Shown here: positions 17,213 to 26,575 of the stretch, one piece after another
Numbering within the stretch: position 1 is the first letter of the stretch
Layout of the letters: the number at the start of each line of letters is the position of its first letter
Assembly (NCBI RefSeq): GCF_044761665.1
Contig: NZ_JBIWCW010000020.1
Span: forward strand, 1-64,000
Reading direction: 5' to 3'
From: Peribacillus sp044761665
Lineage (GTDB): Bacteria; Bacillota; Bacilli; Bacillales; DSM-1321
Length of the DNA stretch: 64,000 bases
Program-made: the position numbers and the translations under genes
Notes under the pieces: model-generated
The model's database searches: none
Seen by the model: only the letters and a program-made list of their open reading frames with translations
Told to the model about the DNA's origin: nothing

Positions 17213-17249
17213 GTTCGAAACCTTTATACTTTATGCAAAGGTATCGAAC
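17213..17249. repeat. Inverted repeat between LexA box and parE
   Basis: A 13-bp inverted repeat, GTTCGAAACCTTT at 17213-17225 and AAAGGTATCGAAC at 17237-17249, matches at 12 of 13 pairs with an 11-base A+T-rich spacer. It begins 5 bp after the LexA box. It is not followed by a T-run, so it is more likely a protein site or a leader stem than a terminator. Confidence 0.6.
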
Positions 17250-17338
17250 AATATATTATTTGATTTAAGGTAAAGAGTCATTTCATTGCAGTATGATTTG
17301 GCCCGGAAATTGTGTTTAGTAAGGAAAGGGGAATTTCT

Positions 17339-19324
17339 GTGGCAAAGAAAGTAAAAACAATCGAGTACAATGATGATGCAATTCAGGTACTGGAAGGACT
17401 CGAAGCGGTCAGAAAACGTCCCGGTATGTATATCGGCAGTACGGATTCACGTGGACTTCATCATTTAGTGTACGAGATTGTAGACAACTCCGTAGATGAG
17501 GCTTTGGCTGGTTATGGAGACCACATATGTGTGAAAATACATAAAGATAATAGTGTAAGTGTAACGGACAAAGGTCGTGGGATGCCTACAGGTATGCATA
17601 AAATGGGCAAACCGACTCCCGAAGTCATTTTAACGATTCTTCACGCCGGCGGTAAATTCGGACAAGGTGGGTATAAAACGAGCGGAGGACTGCATGGAGT
17701 TGGTGCATCCGTAGTAAATGCCTTATCGGAATGGCTCGTTGTCACCATTAAACGGGAAGGTTTCATCTATGAACAACGTTTTTTCAACGGAGGTAAGCCT
17801 GAAACCACTTTAGAGAAGATTGGCAAGACCAATCAATCCGGAACGAGAATTCATTTCAAGCCGGATCCGAAAATATTTTCGGTTACCACTTTTAATTATG
17901 ATACCCTCTGTGAAAGACTTCGTGAATCAGCTTTTCTTTTAAAGGGCATGAAAATAGAATTGATAGACGAACGGAAAAATGAGCAAGAAATTTTCCATTA
18001 TGAAACGGGAATAGAAGCATTTGTGGAATATTTAAATGAGGAAAAAGAAACGCTCCATAATGTTGTCAGTTTAGAGGGAGAACAGAATGGGATAGAGGTC
18101 GACCTGGCTTTCCAATTTAATGATGGATACTCAGAAAATATCCTTAGTTTTGTCAATAATGTTCGGACAAAAGATGGCGGTACCCACGAAATAGGTGCTA
18201 AGACGGCCATGACGCGTTCATTTAATGATTACGCTAGAAAGATGGGCCTGTTAAAGGAAAAAGATAAGAATCTCGAAGGGTCAGATATAAGAGAAGGACT
18301 ATCTTCGATTATTTCCGTCCGCATTCCTGAAGAGCTCCTGCAATTTGAAGGACAGACTAAAAGCAAGCTTGGTACAAGTGAGGCCCGGTCTGCTGTCGAT
18401 TCCATCGTTTCAGAGCATTTAGCCTACTTTTTTGAAGAAGACCCGACGACGACTACACTCTTGGTGAAAAAATCGATTAAAGCTTTCCAGGCACGCGAAG
18501 CGGCACGTAAAGCACGAGAAGATGCGAGGAGCGGAAAAAAACGAAAAAAATCAGATGGCAATCTTTCTGGTAAATTGACGCCAGCTCAATCCAAAAACCC
18601 TGAGAGGAATGAGTTATACCTTGTAGAAGGGGACTCTGCAGGAGGATCGGCGAAACAAGGTCGAGATCGCCGTTTTCAAGCGGTGTTGCCACTGAGGGGT
18701 AAAGTCATCAATACTGAAAAAGCTAAACTTGCCGATATTTTCAAAAATGAAGAAATAAATACGATTATTCACGCCATTGGTGCAGGGGTCGGAGCGGAAT
18801 TTAATACGCCGGATACCAATTATGATAAAGTCATTATCATGACTGATGCCGATACGGATGGTGCCCATATCCAAGTTTTACTGCTAACATTCTTCTACCG
18901 CTATATGAAGCCATTAATAGAGGCTGGAAAGGTATTTATCGCCTTACCACCTTTATATAAAGTTAGTAAAGGAACGGGGAAGAAAGAAGTTATAGAGTAT
19001 GCCTGGAGTGATGACGAACTACAGGGTGCAATCGATAAAATAGGCAGAGGCTATATGATCCAGCGCTATAAGGGCTTAGGTGAGATGAATGCTGATCAGT
19101 TATGGGATACGACCATGAACCCGGAAACAAGGACATTGATTCGCGTTAAAATCGATGATGGTGCCAGAGCTGAAAGACGTGTGACAACGTTAATGGGTGA
19201 TAAAGTGGAGCCACGGCGTAAATGGATTGAAGCTAATGTCGCTTTTGGTCTCGAAGAGGAATCGAATATTTTAGATAATGAAAATATGTCGATTGAAGAG
19301 GAGGTCAATAACGATGGTATTTGA
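17339..19324 (+). CDS. parE: DNA topoisomerase IV subunit B
   Basis: This 661-residue subunit binds and hydrolyses ATP for chromosome decatenation. The GHKL ATPase motifs are VDNSVDEALAG near residue 40 and GGLHGVGASVVNALS near 115. The Toprim motifs are LVEGDSAGGSAKQGRDR near 425 and MTDADTDGAHI near 500. I chose GTG 17339 because AAGGAAAGGGG lies 8 bases upstream and the product then begins MAKKVK, as in relatives. Its end overlaps the start of parC by 11 bp. Confidence 0.97.
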   Translation: MAKKVKTIEYNDDAIQVLEGLEAVRKRPGMYIGSTDSRGLHHLVYEIVDNSVDEALAGYGDHICVKIHKDNSVSVTDKGRGMPTGMHKMGKPTPEVILTILHAGGKFGQGGYKTSGGLHGVGASVVNALSEWLVVTIKREGFIYEQRFFNGGKPETTLEKIGKTNQSGTRIHFKPDPKIFSVTTFNYDTLCERLRESAFLLKGMKIELIDERKNEQEIFHYETGIEAFVEYLNEEKETLHNVVSLEGEQNGIEVDLAFQFNDGYSENILSFVNNVRTKDGGTHEIGAKTAMTRSFNDYARKMGLLKEKDKNLEGSDIREGLSSIISVRIPEELLQFEGQTKSKLGTSEARSAVDSIVSEHLAYFFEEDPTTTTLLVKKSIKAFQAREAARKAREDARSGKKRKKSDGNLSGKLTPAQSKNPERNELYLVEGDSAGGSAKQGRDRRFQAVLPLRGKVINTEKAKLADIFKNEEINTIIHAIGAGVGAEFNTPDTNYDKVIIMTDADTDGAHIQVLLLTFFYRYMKPLIEAGKVFIALPPLYKVSKGTGKKEVIEYAWSDDELQGAIDKIGRGYMIQRYKGLGEMNADQLWDTTMNPETRTLIRVKIDDGARAERRVTTLMGDKVEPRRKWIEANVAFGLEEESNILDNENMSIEEEVNNDGI

Positions 19325-21758
19325 AGAGACATTTCGTGATTTGCCGCTAGAAGAGGTTATTGGAGACCGCTTCGGGCGTTATAGTAAGTATATAATCCAG
19401 GACCGCGCACTACCAGATGCAAGAGATGGACTGAAACCGGTTCAACGCAGGATTTTATATGCGATGCATGTAGAAGGAAATACCCAAGAAAAAGGATTTA
19501 GGAAATCAGCCAAAACAGTTGGAAATGTTATTGGTAACTATCACCCCCATGGCGATTCCTCAGTTTATGAGGCAATGGTCCGGATGAGCCAGGACTGGAA
19601 GCTACGGAAGGTCATGGTCCAGATGCATGGAAACAACGGTAGTATCGATGGCGATCCACCGGCTGCAATGCGTTATACGGAAGCAAGACTTTCGGCGATT
19701 GCCTCCGAGATGCTCCGGGATATAGATAAGCGGACTGTAGATTTTGTCTCGAATTTTGACGATACATCTGAAGAACCAATCGTATTACCGGCAATGTTTC
19801 CTAACTTGCTCGTAAATGGGTCGACAGGTATATCTGCAGGTTATGCAACGGAAATTCCTCCTCATCAACTAGGTGAGGTCATTGATGCTGCCATTATGAG
19901 GATTGATAATCCTAAAGCGACAGTCGCGGAATTAATGACAGTTATTAAAGGTCCCGATTTCCCAACAGGGGGTATCATTCAAGGAATCGAAGGCATTCGT
20001 AAAGCCTATGAAACAGGCAAAGGTAAAATCATCGTACGAGGGTTGGCTGAAGTGGAGACGATTCGTGGTGGGAAGCAACAAATTGTCGTCACGGAAATCC
20101 CTTATGAAGTCAATAAGGCGAATCTTGTAAAGAAAATAGATGAGTTCCGCCTTGATCGTAAAATTGAAGGAATTGCGGAGGTTCGTGATGAAACCGACCG
20201 TACAGGACTTCGTATCGTTATTGAATTGAAAAAAGAAGCAGATGCCAATGGCGTCTTGCATTATTTATATAAAAATTCTGATCTTCAAGTGTCTTATAAT
20301 TTTAATATGGTTGCGATTTATAAAAAGCGGCCGACATTGATGAGCCTGCCTAAAATGCTTGATGCTTATATTGACCATCGTAAAGAAGTCATAATAAACC
20401 GTTCCCGTTATGAACTTCAAAAAGCGCATGATAGGGCTCATATAGTAGACGGCTTAATAAAGGCCTTGTCCATCTTAGATGAGGTCATCGCTGTTATCCG
20501 GGCTTCTAAAGACAAAAGAGATGCTAAAGATAATCTAATTTCTAAGTTTGGGTTTACTGAAGCTCAGGCTGAAGCAATCGTTTCTTTGCAGCTCTACCGT
20601 TTGACAAACACGGATATTACAGCTCTTAAAGCTGAAGCAGCAGAGTTAAATAGTAAGATTGAGGAATTGACTAAAATACTAGGTAGCGAAAAGGTTCTAT
20701 TGCAAGTAATTAAAAAGGAATTACGATTTATTAAAAAAGGGTTTGATGACGGCCGACGTTCAAAAATTGAGAATGAGATTGAAGAAATTAAAATCAATCT
20801 TGAAGTCTTGATAGCGAGTGAGGACGTGATGGTCACTGTAACGAAAGAAGGTTATGTCAAGCGTACATCGATTCGTTCATATACCGCTTCCGGAGGGCTT
20901 GATTTTGGCATGAAAGATTCAGATCGCATGCTACAGAAGTTGGAAATGAATACGACAGATGTGCTACTGTTATTTACTTCCAAGGGCAATTTCCTATATT
21001 GTCCAGTCCATCAGCTTCCGGATATTCGTTGGAAAGAAACCGGTCAACATATTGCGAATATCATCCCAATAGATAGGGATGAGCAAATAATTAAAACCAT
21101 TCCAATCAAAGATTTCAATCAGCCCGAGTTTTTAGTGTTCATAACGAAAAACGGTATGGTGAAAAAGACTGAACTCTCTTGCTATAAAGCACAGCGTCAT
21201 TCGAAAACTCTGGTAGGCATTAATTTAAAAGGTGACGATGAATTGGTGGATGTCCACCACACTGATGGGAGGGCCGACCTGTTCTTAGTAACCCATAATG
21301 GCTACGGTTTATGGTTTGATGAAGAAGAAGTGAGTATTGTTGGCATCCGTGCCGCAGGTGTGAAGGGAATCAATTTAAAAGAAGATGACTTTGTCATAGG
21401 CGGTAAGGTATTAGCCAAGGATAGTAAGGAATCCATTTTTATAGTCACTCAGCGTGGAGCCATTAAGAAAATGAAATTGACGGAGTTCGAAAAAACAAGC
21501 CGGGCAAAACGTGGAGTTGTAGTATTAAGGGAACTCAAATCAAATCCGCATCGTGTCATAGGTTTTGATACGATCAATAAAACCGATAGTTTGTTCATTC
21601 TTTCTGAAAAGGGGAAAATTGAAACCGTTCATGCTGCAACATTGAAAAATCATGATCGTTATACGAATGGATCGTTTATATTTGATGAAACGGAAAGCGG
21701 AAAAGCAAAAGAATTGTGGAAGATTTCACTAGAAAATGAATCTGTTAAAGATTCGTAA
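19314..21758 (+). CDS. parC: DNA topoisomerase IV subunit A
   Basis: This 814-residue subunit cuts and rejoins DNA. The catalytic Tyr is Tyr121 in AMRYTEARL. The quinolone-resistance region reads HPHGDSSVYEAM and keeps the Ser pair associated with quinolone sensitivity in related species. C-terminal beta-pinwheel repeats occupy about residues 500-800. I chose ATG 19314 because GAGGAGG precedes it; the start lies inside the last codons of parE, which couples translation. A terminator follows at once. Confidence 0.97.
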   Translation: MVFEETFRDLPLEEVIGDRFGRYSKYIIQDRALPDARDGLKPVQRRILYAMHVEGNTQEKGFRKSAKTVGNVIGNYHPHGDSSVYEAMVRMSQDWKLRKVMVQMHGNNGSIDGDPPAAMRYTEARLSAIASEMLRDIDKRTVDFVSNFDDTSEEPIVLPAMFPNLLVNGSTGISAGYATEIPPHQLGEVIDAAIMRIDNPKATVAELMTVIKGPDFPTGGIIQGIEGIRKAYETGKGKIIVRGLAEVETIRGGKQQIVVTEIPYEVNKANLVKKIDEFRLDRKIEGIAEVRDETDRTGLRIVIELKKEADANGVLHYLYKNSDLQVSYNFNMVAIYKKRPTLMSLPKMLDAYIDHRKEVIINRSRYELQKAHDRAHIVDGLIKALSILDEVIAVIRASKDKRDAKDNLISKFGFTEAQAEAIVSLQLYRLTNTDITALKAEAAELNSKIEELTKILGSEKVLLQVIKKELRFIKKGFDDGRRSKIENEIEEIKINLEVLIASEDVMVTVTKEGYVKRTSIRSYTASGGLDFGMKDSDRMLQKLEMNTTDVLLLFTSKGNFLYCPVHQLPDIRWKETGQHIANIIPIDRDEQIIKTIPIKDFNQPEFLVFITKNGMVKKTELSCYKAQRHSKTLVGINLKGDDELVDVHHTDGRADLFLVTHNGYGLWFDEEEVSIVGIRAAGVKGINLKEDDFVIGGKVLAKDSKESIFIVTQRGAIKKMKLTEFEKTSRAKRGVVVLRELKSNPHRVIGFDTINKTDSLFILSEKGKIETVHAATLKNHDRYTNGSFIFDETESGKAKELWKISLENESVKDS

Positions 21759-21770
21759 ATCCACTTACAG

Positions 21771-21803
21771 AAAGGGATGCTGAAAACAGTCAGCATCCCT
21801 TTT
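21771..21803 (+). terminator. parEC terminator
   Basis: A perfect 13-bp stem (21771-21783 with 21790-21802) is followed by T residues, 12 bases after parC. Confidence 0.88.
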
Positions 21804-21807
21804 CTTA

Positions 21808-22336
21808 GTGCTACTGGCAGGAGTGCAATCTATAGGGTGTGAGTCCCGAACCATTGAAGGCAGTAGTAATGGTTAGCTTAATGCAAGGGTGTACACGGTG
21901 ACGCGGAAACTGAAGGAAGCAAGCGGCAAACCTCCGGTCTGAGGAACACGAACTTCATATAAGGCTAGGTATCATTGGATGAGTTTGCACAACAAAACAA
22001 AGTCCATACTGCCTAAGGTGGTACAAAGTAAATGAAGCAAATAGATGAAGAGAAAGATTGCATTCTTACCCGGGAGAAATCTGATGACCGCCCAACTTGA
22101 CAACCTGTCCAGCGATGGTCAGCTGAATTATCAGAAGTCAGCAGAGGTCATAGTACTTGTCTACTCGAGAAGATGAGGAAGGACCGAACAGATTAAGGAG
22201 GATAAATACTAGGCGTTCGTTATCTTGCGAAGAAGCAAACAATTTCAAACGGAACTTTTGAAGGAAGAATGGGCGAATACACGGGGAACTTCACAAGGGC
22301 GGAGCAGATAAAGGCACAATCAGACCATTTATCCAC
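21808..22336 (+). mobile_element. Truncated group II intron (5' ribozyme part, no IEP)
   Basis: The segment begins GTGCTACTGGCAGGAGTGCA and continues with GGGTGTGAGTCCCGAACC and AAGGGTGTACACGGTGACGC, the look of domain I of bacterial group II introns. No open frame for the reverse transcriptase/maturase follows, and no domain V hairpin with the AGC...GTT pattern is visible before about 22336. It is therefore a 5' remnant. It starts five bases after the parC terminator, a common landing site for introns that insert behind terminators. The 3' boundary is approximate. Confidence 0.7.
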
Positions 22337-22339
22337 GTA

Positions 22340-22706
22340 GAAAAGATATCAACAATGTTAATGGAACTGATATTAAAGAAATGGTAACAGCACACCTTAG
22401 TGAAAGTCGATATGTATTGATTGTGGTAATGAAAATGGAAAATGGCGAACGTATTCATGTTGGTTGTCAAACCTCTTATCTGCAAGATGCGATGGACGAC
22501 TTTGGTGAAATTGAAAAAATGAAGCGTGCAATAGATGCCATCATTGAAATTTTTATGATGAAATTTATATCACCGATTCGGATGGAGTGACTATTTACAC
22601 GAATCCAGCAATTGAGAGAATAATCGGGATTTCAAAAGAGTATTATATCGGAAAATCAGTCAATCAATTGATTAAACTTGGAATTCTGAATGACTCGATT
22701 ACATAG
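22340..22706 (+). pseudogene. Fragment of a PAS-domain regulator
   Basis: Two frames together encode a broken PAS-like module. One runs to about 22555 and ends FGEIEKMKRAIDAIIEIF. The next frame continues as DEIYITDSDGVTIYTNPAIE and RIIGISKEYYIGKSVNQLI up to a stop at 22704-22706. Loss of one T in the T-run near 22550-22554 explains the shift. The second part resembles the sensory PAS domain of sigma-54-dependent activators, but no AAA+ or DNA-binding part follows. It lies beside a truncated intron in a synteny break. Confidence 0.65.
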
Positions 22707-22770
22707 CAATTATGACCAATCTACGGGAGAAGGTACATTTAAATTTCGTAAATTTCTTTAATCCTTTACC

Positions 22771-22799
22771 TTGCGAAAACTCCAAAAATGCTGTACTCT
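22771..22799 (+). promoter_or_regulatory. Promoter of the SAM-riboswitch transcript
   Basis: A -35 TTGCGA (22771-22776) and -10 TACTCT (22794-22799) are separated by 17 bp and lead directly into the riboswitch aptamer. Confidence 0.5.
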
Positions 22800-22832
22800 T
22801 ATACTTGCTTTGAAAAAATGAATATTTCTTAC

Positions 22833-22992
22833 TTCTTATCAAGAGAGACTGAGGGACTGGCCCGAAGATGTCTCGGCAACAGACTTAACTAGAGTGCTGT
22901 GCCAAATCCAGCAGGCATTGACCTGAAAGATAAGAAGAGTGTTTATAGATTAAAAGACCTCTTCTTGTAATATAACAAAAGAGGTCTTTTGC
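22833..22992 (+). ncRNA. SAM-I (S-box) riboswitch with intrinsic terminator
   Basis: The aptamer (22833-22937) has closing strands CTTATC and GATAAG, then AGAGAGACTGAGGGACTGGC, the core CGGCAAC and the AGGTGCCAAATCC-type segment (here GTGCTGTGCCAAATCCAGCA). These are the S-box signatures. A perfect 12-bp stem (22952-22963 with 22979-22990) with T-run follows. When S-adenosylmethionine is bound, the terminator should form and stop expression of the downstream NhaC-family gene. This is the known S-box mechanism; the link to the gene is positional. Confidence 0.95.
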
Positions 22993-23134
22993 TTTTCTTG
23001 GATATGAATCCGAAGTTTTTAAAATAGTTACTTGTTCATCATCAAGCCTATAATAAAGAAAAGGGGACGCAGGTACGTTTAGAGATTACTGATAAAAACT
23101 TTTCAATAGTAAAAAAATTAAAGAGGTGTACTTC

Positions 23135-24466
23135 ATGAGTTTAGACAACAAAGGGAATCCATGGGCTTTAGCGCCATTTATAGTTTTTTTGATTTTATTT
23201 ATAGGTTCGGGTGTTATTACAAAAGATTTTTACACTTTTCCAGTGATTGTAGCCATTGCATTTGCCTCAGCTACGGCACTGGCAATGAATCGGAAAGAAA
23301 CGTTCAATCACAAGGTAGAAATTTTTTGTAAAGGCGCTGGGGATTCAAATATCATGTTAATGGTTGTTATATTCCTTTTGGCGGGTGCTTTTTCGGAAGT
23401 GGCCAATGGGATGGGAGCTGTAGAGTCTACGGTGAATCTAGCTCTTTCGGTTGTTCCTCAAAATCTGCTAATGGTGGGCATATTCATTATTGCTTGCTTC
23501 ATCTCTTTATCCATGGGGACAAGTATGGGTACCATTGTAGCTTTAGCACCAATAGGAGTAGGAATTAGTGGACAAACGGATATATCGATTGCCCTTTCGA
23601 TGGCTGCTGTCATTGGTGGTTCAATGTTCGGTGATAATCTATCTTTCATTTCAGATACGACAATAGCAGCCGTCCGTACGCAGGGTACGAAAATGAAAGA
23701 TAAATTTAAAGTGAACTTTTTCATTGTTCTACCTGCTGCACTAATTACGTGTATCATCCTTGGGATTATGACAATGGGTAAACAAGCGACTATTTCCGAA
23801 GAAACATATAGTTGGATAAAGATACTACCTTATCTTTGTGTTCTAGTAGCTGCATTGGCAGGAGTCAATGTGTTCCTAGTTCTCTCTATGGGTATTGTCT
23901 TTGCTGGAATAATCGGTTTGGCGGATGGCAGTTATAATATCATGGAAGTTATACAAAAAATCGGCGATGGAATGGCTGGGATGTATGAAATCTCCTTCTT
24001 AGCCATCCTGATTGCAGGCATGGTTTCGGTCATCAAAAATAACGGTGGGATTGATTACCTGTTGCATCTTGTGACGAGAAACAGCAAATCAAAAAAAAGT
24101 GCAGAGTTCAGCATAGCAGGATTGGTTGCTTTAACGAATCTTTCTACAGCGAATAATACGATTTCCATCATCATTGCTGGTCCACTCGCAAAAAATATTG
24201 CCGAAAAATATGATATCGATCCTCGGAAATCTGCAAGCTTACTTGATGTTTTTGCTTGTTGTATTCAAGGGTTATTGCCATATGGGGCACAGTTGCTTTT
24301 AGCAGCAGGTGTTGCACATATCTCGCCGATCAGTATCCTAACTTATTCATATTACCCAGTTTTAATTGGAGTGTGCGGCATCATAGCCATATTGATAGGT
24401 TTTCCCCGATTTTCGCCTGAAAAAATGGGAATCAAAAGTATAAATGATCAAAAAGAGGAAATATAA
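23135..24466 (+). CDS. NhaC-family transporter under SAM riboswitch (candidate methionine transporter)
   Basis: The 443-residue membrane protein has about 11-12 hydrophobic segments and NhaC-superfamily features: SMGTSMGTIVALAPIG near residue 125, GGSMFGDNLSFISDTTIAAV near 160, and LSTANNTISIIIAG near 335. I chose ATG 23135 behind AAGAGGTG rather than GTG 23126. NhaC proteins are usually sodium/proton antiporters, but members behind S-box elements have been predicted to take up methionine (MetT). The riboswitch upstream supports a methionine-cycle role here. Transport substrate remains inference. Confidence 0.85.
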   Translation: MSLDNKGNPWALAPFIVFLILFIGSGVITKDFYTFPVIVAIAFASATALAMNRKETFNHKVEIFCKGAGDSNIMLMVVIFLLAGAFSEVANGMGAVESTVNLALSVVPQNLLMVGIFIIACFISLSMGTSMGTIVALAPIGVGISGQTDISIALSMAAVIGGSMFGDNLSFISDTTIAAVRTQGTKMKDKFKVNFFIVLPAALITCIILGIMTMGKQATISEETYSWIKILPYLCVLVAALAGVNVFLVLSMGIVFAGIIGLADGSYNIMEVIQKIGDGMAGMYEISFLAILIAGMVSVIKNNGGIDYLLHLVTRNSKSKKSAEFSIAGLVALTNLSTANNTISIIIAGPLAKNIAEKYDIDPRKSASLLDVFACCIQGLLPYGAQLLLAAGVAHISPISILTYSYYPVLIGVCGIIAILIGFPRFSPEKMGIKSINDQKEEI

Positions 24467-24478
24467 TCTTGATTGTTT

Positions 24479-24507
24479 CCCTAGAGAATCGTCTCTAGGG
24501 CTTTTTT
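24479..24507 (+). terminator. Terminator of the NhaC-family gene
   Basis: A perfect 9-bp stem, CCCTAGAGA at 24479-24487 with TCTCTAGGG at 24492-24500, is followed by a T-run. The 220 bp to alsT are A+T rich with no gene. Confidence 0.85.
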
Positions 24508-24725
24508 GGATGTAAGACTACAAATGAAAAGCACCAATGAAAATTTTGATTTTACCGAATATAGTAATATTCTGAAAAAACTAATTTCCTACTTAGTTAA
24601 TATAAAAATAGTATAATTGAATATTATATTTAGAGTCACATTTGTTCTCAAGTGTTTACTGCTCTGTAAAAGAGGGAACTCTAAAGGTATTGTAATGAAA
24701 TAATTAGAGGTGGGTTCGTTTTATA

Positions 24726-26162
24726 ATGGAAATATTAGAAAAGTTTATCACTGAAACAAATGATTTGTTATGGTCATCTATACTTATTATTTTATTAGTT
24801 GGCATGGGGATTTATTTTTCTGTTCGGACGAAGTTCGTTCAGTTCAGAATGGCAAAGGAAATGATTAGACTATTAGGGGAAGGGGCAACAGCAGATAAGA
24901 AAGGTGTATCATCTTTTCAAGCCTTTTGTATCAGTACGGCTTCTCGGGTAGGAACGGGAAACCTAGCAGGTGTGGCTATAGCAATCACCACTGGTGGTCC
25001 AGGAGCTGTCTTCTGGATGTGGTTAATCGCCTTGATCGGGTCTGCCTCAGCTTTCATAGAAAGTACTCTCGCACAAATTTACAAAGTCAAGGACGGCGAT
25101 GCATTTCGTGGCGGTCCAGCTTATTATATGGAAAAAGCATTAAACGCAAGATGGATGGGTATCACATTCGCAGTTCTGATTTCCTTAACATTTGGCCTAG
25201 CTTTCAATTCCGTACAAGCCAATACGATTACTAGTGCGTTCAATACATCATTCGGGGTTGAAAAATGGGTTACGGCACTTATTTTAGCTATAATTACAGC
25301 AGTCATTATTTTTGGCGGAATTAAGATGGTTGCTAAAGTCTCTGAAGTCATCGTACCAATCATGGCTGGAGCTTATGTGTTAGTAGCTTTAGTTGTCATC
25401 ATTATGAATATCACCGAGTTACCTAGTGTGTTGGTATTAATCTTTGAAAGTGCATTTGATGGATTAAGGGAAATTGCCAGTGGTGCACTCGGTGCAGCCA
25501 TGATGAACGGAATCAAACGCGGTTTATTCTCAAATGAAGCAGGGATGGGGAGTGCACCTAATGCAGGTGCAACAGCAGATGTCACCCACCCGGTGAAACA
25601 GGGTCTTATCCAGTCTCTTGGCGTTTTTGTTGATACACTTATCATCTGTAGCTCGACGGCCTTTATCATTCTGTTTTCAGGGCTGTATACATCAAAAGGA
25701 AAAGATGGTATTGTCCTTACACAAAATGCTCTTAGTGAGAATATAGGTTCTTGGGCAGGTATTTTCCTTGCCATAATCGTATTGCTATTTGCTTTTAGCT
25801 CCATTGTTGGAAATTACTATTATGGAGAATCTAATATCAGTTTTATAAATCAAAATAGAGTTTGGATTAATATATATCGTATTGCGGTCGTTGGAATGGT
25901 CATATTCGGATCGATGGCTTCACTCCAATTTGTATGGAACCTAGCAGATTTATTGATGGGATCCATGGCCATCATTAACTTGATTGCGATAGCCTTACTC
26001 GGGAAAGTAGCATTTGCTGCACTTGCCGATTATCAAAAACAAAAGAAGGATGGCAAAGATCCCGTTTTCCATGTTAATAACATTAAGGGATTAAAAAATG
26101 TAGAATGCTGGGGCGACCCAAATGATCCTATTGAAGGTTCAAGTAAGAAGGATATGAAATAA
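24726..26162 (+). CDS. alsT: Alanine/glycine:cation symporter, AGCS family
   Basis: This 478-residue protein has about 10-11 membrane segments. Family signatures are FCISTASRVGTGNLAGVAIA near residue 60, GGPAYYMEKAL near 130, and GIKRGLFSNEAGMGSAPNAG near 260. AGCS proteins take up alanine, glycine or glutamine with Na+. It occupies the position of B. subtilis alsT after parC, but intron debris and an S-box gene now separate them. Start ATG 24726 follows AGAGGTGGG. Confidence 0.93.
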   Translation: MEILEKFITETNDLLWSSILIILLVGMGIYFSVRTKFVQFRMAKEMIRLLGEGATADKKGVSSFQAFCISTASRVGTGNLAGVAIAITTGGPGAVFWMWLIALIGSASAFIESTLAQIYKVKDGDAFRGGPAYYMEKALNARWMGITFAVLISLTFGLAFNSVQANTITSAFNTSFGVEKWVTALILAIITAVIIFGGIKMVAKVSEVIVPIMAGAYVLVALVVIIMNITELPSVLVLIFESAFDGLREIASGALGAAMMNGIKRGLFSNEAGMGSAPNAGATADVTHPVKQGLIQSLGVFVDTLIICSSTAFIILFSGLYTSKGKDGIVLTQNALSENIGSWAGIFLAIIVLLFAFSSIVGNYYYGESNISFINQNRVWINIYRIAVVGMVIFGSMASLQFVWNLADLLMGSMAIINLIAIALLGKVAFAALADYQKQKKDGKDPVFHVNNIKGLKNVECWGDPNDPIEGSSKKDMK

Positions 26163-26187
26163 AAAGGTAGACTATTAATGATGAAGA

Positions 26188-26214
26188 CCTCGATTTATGT
26201 CGAGGTTTTTTTTT
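26188..26214 (+). terminator. alsT terminator
   Basis: A 7-bp perfect stem, ACCTCGA at 26188-26194 with TCGAGGT at 26200-26206, is followed by nine T. Confidence 0.88.
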
Positions 26215-26575
26215 GTGAGCAGTGTGATATCTGAAATAGAAATATACTGGATTTTCGTGTTTTAGAAGACCTAGATGTGACTAACCAAAATTAGGTGGTC
26301 AATTTTCTTTAAATTTCGAGCTTTATGAAAAAATAATTCTGCTGTGTTTTGTTATATTTAATAGGATGTTGATAGAGTTAATTAGTTTTTTGAAGGTAAA
26401 TGTTCCTTTTTGAAAAATGGTAATATATAATATTGTTGGAAAATGTCGGCATTAAAGGATATCTTTAATTCTGTAATTGAGATACTATAATATTATATGA
26501 TTCTACTAATTTTTTGAAAAGAAAATGCAACCATGTAGGTTTTTGGTGTTCAACTAAGTGAGTGGGGGAATAAAA
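26215..26575 (+). other. A+T-rich leader region before the sigma-factor gene
   Basis: I see no gene or strong stem in these 360 bases. Several AT-rich hexamers could be promoters, but none has a clear -35/-10 pair. Confidence 0.4.
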
